From: Spirosoma panaciterrae DSM 21099
GTDB lineage: Bacteria > Bacteroidota > Bacteroidia > Cytophagales > Spirosomataceae
Reading direction: 5' to 3'
NCBI RefSeq assembly: GCF_000374025.1
Contig: NZ_KB893172.1
Coordinates: 427,039 to 491,038, forward strand
DNA: 64,000 nucleotides
A program made the translations under genes and the position numbers. Shown piece by piece: positions 60,395 through 64,000 of the stretch (position 1 is its first letter; every line of letters begins with the position of its first letter). Under the pieces are notes generated by a model. That model did no database searches and had not been told where the DNA came from. It saw only the letters and a list, made by a program, of their open reading frames with translations.

Positions 60395-62842
60395 TTATTT
60401 CATTTTCACAATGGTCACGCCCGCACCACCTCGGTCGGCATGTTCGTCTTCCATGCGAGCTACCTGCTTGTAGCCTCGCAGATGATTGCGAACGAGTGTT
60501 CGCAGAATACCGTCACCCTTACCATGAACAATGCGCAGTTCGGGATAGCCCAGCATGAGCGCGTCGTCAAAAAAACGATCCACTTCACCCAATGCTTCCT
60601 CGCCACGCTTGCCCCGAATGTCGAGGTTGAAGCTAAAATTCTGCATTTTCTCGTTCATATCAACCCCCTGGCTTCGTGGCCGATCGTCGCGAACCTCGGT
60701 AGCGTCTTTAAACGTTTTCCGGCTGACCTTTTCAAGACGGTTGAGCTTTACGGTGGATTTCAGGTCGCCAATTCGGATTTCTGCATCTTTCCCCCGAAGC
60801 GAAATAACTTCACCAATGGCGTTCTGGCCCGCAATCCGAACATAACTTCCTACGGCGATCGCGCCGTTATCGTTCTCAAACTCGTCTTCGAGGGGTTTCG
60901 GCGTTTCGACAAGAACAGGTTCTGGCTTGAGTTCTTTTTGCTCAAAGCGTTCTAATTCCTGTCGAACCTGCTTGGTGGCCGTTCGTTCAGCTTTGTTTTC
61001 TTTGATTTCCCGAATGGTATTTTCGATGCGCTGATTGGCTTCCTGCACCAGCGTTTTTGCTTTCAGCTTGGCATCGTTGACGATCTTCTTCTGCTCATTG
61101 TCCAGACGGGTTTTCAGCGCTGTATATTCGGCAAGCTGCTGAGCGAGTTTGCGTTGGTTAATGCTGATTTCCAGATTTTTTTCTGAGAAAACCCGTTTCT
61201 CAATATCCAGCTCTTTCAACAGCTTCTCAAAGTTTACCTGCTGAGTACCCAGTTTCTCTTTGGCCCGGTCGATCACCCCTTTAGGCAACCCAATTTTCTG
61301 GGCAATCTCAAAAGCAAACGACGAACCTGGCCGACCGATCTCCAGTTGATACAGTGGTTCAAGGTGTTCGCCATCAAATCGCATGGCCCCATTGACTAGC
61401 CCCGGTGTTTTGTCGGCCATTACTTTCAGATTGGTGTAGTGCGTGTTGATAACGCCATAAGCCCCTGATTTGGCCAGATCTTCCAGAATGGATTCGGCAA
61501 TAGCCCCACCCAGGCCAGGTTCTGTACCCGTACCGAACTCATCGATCAAAAACAGCGTACGTTTGTTGGCCCCAATCAGAAACTGCTTCATAGAGGTCAG
61601 GTGCGATGAGTAGGTGCTTAGGTCGTTTTCCAGTGATTGTTCGTCGCCGATATCGATGAATAGATTCTGAAAGACACCCATTTCAGAAAAATCGTCCATA
61701 GGCACCAGCAGACCACACTGGAGCATGTATTGCAAAAGGCCAATCGTTTTGAGCGCGACCGATTTCCCTCCGGCATTTGGCCCGGAAATAATGAGGATAC
61801 GGGCTTTTTCATCCAGCCGAACCTGTAAGGGAACGACCGTTTTACCTTGCTTTACGAATGACAGGTAGAGTAGGGGATGCCGGGCATTTGTCCAGTTGAC
61901 AAGAGGGCGTTCCACCAATTTGGGCATAGAGGCATCCAACTGAACCGCTAGCTTGGCCTTTGCCCGGATGAAATCGATCTGAGCCAGAAAGTTAACGGCT
62001 TTCCGTAAGTCGTCCAGATGAGGCCGGATTTGATCCGTAAGAGCTAGTAAAATTCGGTAAATCTCACGTCGCTCTTCGTATTCAAGCTCACGGATTTCGT
62101 TATTGGCATCGAAGACTTCGGCAGGCTCCAGGAAAACGGTTTGCCCTGTCTGCGACTCATCATGAATAAACCCTTTTATCTTACGTTTGTGTTCAGCGGC
62201 AATTGGAATAACTAATCGACCTCCACGTACGGTTAGAGACAGATCGTCGGGTATCCAGCCAGCCTGCCGGGCCTGCCGCAAAATGCTGTCAAGCCGTTTA
62301 CGAAGATTCGCCTGCTCGCCAATAATGCGCCGACGGATACTGGCTAATTCGGGTGATGCCGAATCCCGAACGTTGCCCCGATCGTCGATTACGCGCTCAA
62401 GTGAATCGGTTAGTTTTTTGTCGAGGCTGATAGGCCCCGCCAATTCACGTAAAAAAGGGAAGTTACCCGTTTCATCACGCTTTGAATCTGCTTGCCGGGC
62501 ATCACTATGCCGGGATAAAAAGCGTAAACATTCCTGAACCGTTCGAAGGGCTAATTTCAGATCGAAGAATTCGGCTTCGGTTAGAGCGAGTCCCTCTACA
62601 CGGGCCCGACTCAGATGGGCACGAACATCGATGTAGTTACTATTTGGAAAATCAGGCTCGTACTGAACGATCTGCTTGAATTCAGTAGTCTGGCGGAGTA
62701 GTTTGTCAATTAACTGGGCATTATCCGTGAATCGGATTTTTTCGACGTAGTCCTGGCCTAATGGACTTACACAGGCTTCTTTGAGCCGTTCACGGATAGA
62801 ATCAAAACCTAGTTTATTTTCTAGTGAAGTAGGGTAAAGCAT
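60395..62842 (-). CDS. mutS2: Endonuclease MutS2
   Basis: The 815-residue protein has the MutS core domains III and V with Walker A GPNAGGKS (near 340), Walker B LIDEFGTGTEP, and ST-motif GAIAESILEDL / NTHYTNLK. A long coiled coil follows (about 520-650), then a C-terminal Smr nuclease domain (about 740-815: LDIRGKRGEEALGEVDRFFDDALMLGYPELRIVHGKGDGILRTLVRNHL). It lacks the mismatch-binding N-terminal domain I of MutS, as expected. MutS2 limits recombination in some bacteria and has a role in rescue of collided ribosomes in others. Confidence 0.96.
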   Translation of the reverse strand: MLYPTSLENKLGFDSIRERLKEACVSPLGQDYVEKIRFTDNAQLIDKLLRQTTEFKQIVQYEPDFPNSNYIDVRAHLSRARVEGLALTEAEFFDLKLALRTVQECLRFLSRHSDARQADSKRDETGNFPFLRELAGPISLDKKLTDSLERVIDDRGNVRDSASPELASIRRRIIGEQANLRKRLDSILRQARQAGWIPDDLSLTVRGGRLVIPIAAEHKRKIKGFIHDESQTGQTVFLEPAEVFDANNEIRELEYEERREIYRILLALTDQIRPHLDDLRKAVNFLAQIDFIRAKAKLAVQLDASMPKLVERPLVNWTNARHPLLYLSFVKQGKTVVPLQVRLDEKARILIISGPNAGGKSVALKTIGLLQYMLQCGLLVPMDDFSEMGVFQNLFIDIGDEQSLENDLSTYSSHLTSMKQFLIGANKRTLFLIDEFGTGTEPGLGGAIAESILEDLAKSGAYGVINTHYTNLKVMADKTPGLVNGAMRFDGEHLEPLYQLEIGRPGSSFAFEIAQKIGLPKGVIDRAKEKLGTQQVNFEKLLKELDIEKRVFSEKNLEISINQRKLAQQLAEYTALKTRLDNEQKKIVNDAKLKAKTLVQEANQRIENTIREIKENKAERTATKQVRQELERFEQKELKPEPVLVETPKPLEDEFENDNGAIAVGSYVRIAGQNAIGEVISLRGKDAEIRIGDLKSTVKLNRLEKVSRKTFKDATEVRDDRPRSQGVDMNEKMQNFSFNLDIRGKRGEEALGEVDRFFDDALMLGYPELRIVHGKGDGILRTLVRNHLRGYKQVARMEDEHADRGGAGVTIVKMK

Positions 62843-62940
62843 TTAATCAGATTCGTTCAGCAATGCAAATGCTGCAAACTATAGTATATCAGCATATTTA
62901 TCTATAGAGATAACAGAAGAGAGTATAACTGGGTTCAGGG

Positions 62941-62980
62941 GGAATGACGAATGATTCTACAAAAAATCATTCGTCATTCC
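62941..62980 (-). terminator. Hairpin after the small hydrophilic gene
   Basis: GGAATGACGAATGATT and its exact complement AATCATTCGTCATTCC surround an 8-base loop, 5 bases after the end of the gene at 62985. No T run follows the stem on the reverse strand, so strength is uncertain. Confidence 0.55.
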
Positions 62981-62984
62981 GTTA

Positions 62985-63245
62985 TTACTTACGGCTTCCA
63001 TTTCGGCTGTTGCTATGCCCTGAATGACCATGCCCACCCCGCTCCTCAGCAAGTTCAGACTGACTCATGCTCTGATTACTATGATCATTTTCGGGCCCTT
63101 GCTTGCTTTTATTCGCATTGGTCATTTCTCGTTCCGCATTCGGACGTTGGCCACCTGTATCATGTGCCTGTTGGTTACGTGTTCGTTCCCGATTGGGCTG
63201 CATATCATTTGAGCCCGGCTGGTCTGTTGTTTTATGATTAGCCAT
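62985..63245 (-). CDS. Small, highly hydrophilic, probably disordered protein
   Basis: This 86-residue protein has no hydrophobic core: Asn, Gln, Ser, Gly, His, Arg and Glu make up most of it. It ends HGHSGHSNSRNGSRK. Such proteins resemble stress-linked hydrophilins or KGG-type proteins, but the typical KGG repeat is not present. It is flanked by two hairpin terminators and begins with an ATG at 63245. Whether it is translated is uncertain. Confidence 0.5.
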   Translation of the reverse strand: MANHKTTDQPGSNDMQPNRERTRNQQAHDTGGQRPNAEREMTNANKSKQGPENDHSNQSMSQSELAEERGGHGHSGHSNSRNGSRK

Positions 63246-63300
63246 AACGTTGGTATGTTTTGTTGTTTAAAAATAACCGGTGCTCCTTCATAATGTTTAT

Positions 63301-63340
63301 ATGCAAAAAGGCCACTCGGGATCGAGTGGCCTTTTTGCAT
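63301..63340 (-). terminator. Perfect 40-base palindromic terminator after the SusD gene
   Basis: ATGCAAAAAGGCCACTCG and its exact complement surround a GGAT loop; flanking A5/T5 runs are inside the stem, so it can terminate in both directions. It lies 19 bases after the partial SusD gene. Confidence 0.85.
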
Positions 63341-63358
63341 TACTAGTGATTAATTCGA

Positions 63359-64000
63359 TTAATAGCCTGGGTTTTGTGCCAGCACATCCTTACCCTGATA
63401 GTCGATCTGGGTTTGAGGAATGGGCTGATACTCATCTTTACCCGCCGTGAACTTACCCCCTGAATAAGCCGTTGGCAACAGCTTGCTCTCATACGCCAGG
63501 AACGCGTTCAACACCGTGGCCGCCGTGCCCCAACGAACCAGATCATAGAATCGGTGACCTTCACCCGACAGCTCCAGCTTCCGCTCGAACTGAACTGCGG
63601 CACGAGCCGTCGCCTTATCAGCAAACGTTGCATAGTTGCTGATCACATAGTTGGCCGCTGGCTTGCCATTTTGCGTTACAAAACCGGCTGGGTTAGCCGC
63701 CCGGGTGCGTATCAGGTTTACATAGTTGGTGGCCGTCGCTAAACTCCCCACTTCCACTTCACACTCGGCCGCCATCAGCAGCACATCCGCAAACCGGATG
63801 ATGTTGTAGTTGATGGCCGAGTAACCATCCGTCCACGAGCTACCATCGGTCAGCACTTTGTCCTGCGACTTGTAGAAGACGAACTTCTTGGGTGAATAAG
63901 GACCAGCAAAGCTCTGGTCACGAATCCAGTCCAGACCAGGGTGAGGCTGCCAGTCCAGGTACTGAATACCCCGACGACCAATCGACCAGTCCAGACGAGG
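63359..64000 (-). CDS. SusD/RagB-family lipoprotein (5' end missing)
   Basis: The reverse strand is open from the window edge to a stop at 63359; 213 residues of the C-terminal part are present. The SusD signature is clear: INYNIIRFADVLLMAAECEVE, then NYVNLIRTRAANP, FERKLELSGEGHRFYDLVRWG and IPQTQID near the end. A SusC gene presumably lies upstream outside the window. Confidence 0.9.
   Translation of the reverse strand, partial: PRLDWSIGRRGIQYLDWQPHPGLDWIRDQSFAGPYSPKKFVFYKSQDKVLTDGSSWTDGYSAINYNIIRFADVLLMAAECEVEVGSLATATNYVNLIRTRAANPAGFVTQNGKPAANYVISNYATFADKATARAAVQFERKLELSGEGHRFYDLVRWGTAATVLNAFLAYESKLLPTAYSGGKFTAGKDEYQPIPQTQIDYQGKDVLAQNPGY

Overview
The window looks like a chromosome segment from a Bacteroidota bacterium of the order Cytophagales, most like Spirosoma or a close relative. 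The evidence is the SusC/SusD pairs, ECF sigma factors, a gliding-motility (CHU_C) C-terminal domain, DUF5686 and carboxypeptidase-regulatory-domain proteins, MutS2, the class II aldolase, and a Bacteroidota-type promoter (TTG-N20-TAnnTTTG). No replication origin, rRNA, CRISPR array or complete transposon is visible. Base composition is fairly even overall, with visibly AT-richer stretches near 3.9-6.3 kb, 36-40.2 kb and 55-57 kb.

Layout. 1-1052: 5' part of an FtsX/MacB-type permease gene. 1.4-3.9 kb: a DEAD-box RNA helicase with a long predicted leader. 4.1-6.2 kb: SDR, photolyase-like protein and DUF2256 operon. 6.4-9.6 kb: DUF2905, a secreted unknown protein, a sugar isomerase and a VOC protein. 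9.8-13.5 kb: a CHU_C surface protein and fructose-bisphosphate aldolase. 13.8-27.7 kb: a FecR stub, SusC, SusD, a penicillin-acylase-type hydrolase, TldD, TldE-like, an S9-type hydrolase, a membrane protein and an ECF sigma factor. 28.4-35.8 kb: an RND pump with adaptor, a serine hydrolase and an MFS transporter. 36-40 kb: an AT-rich block with two paralogous outer-membrane proteins, a Crp/Fnr regulator, a DinB-like protein and a GNAT-like/small-protein pair. That pair sits between an intact M24 peptidase gene and a duplicated fragment of its 3' end. 41.8-51.6 kb: DUF5686 protein, MOSC protein, an envelope operon headed by a LytTR regulator, a LuxR-type regulator and an unknown, possibly GNAT-fold, protein. 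51.8-58 kb: ECF sigma, membrane TPR protein, caspase lipoprotein and TPR-CHAT protease operon. 59.0-59.5 kb: a group of decayed tRNA-like sequences. 59.6-64 kb: HAD phosphatase, MutS2, a small hydrophilic protein and a partial SusD.

Working together. The 14-25 kb genes form a plausible import-and-hydrolysis pathway for acylated or modified peptides: outer-membrane uptake by SusCD, then acylase, TldD/E metallopeptidase and serine hydrolase. The 52-58 kb operon joins a sigma factor and a membrane TPR protein, which may be its anti-sigma, to two different caspase-fold proteases carrying export signals. This is the most system-like arrangement in the window. Many intergenic gaps are filled by palindromic, probably mobile, repeats of at least three families. 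All functional statements rest on reading motifs by eye; no database search was run.
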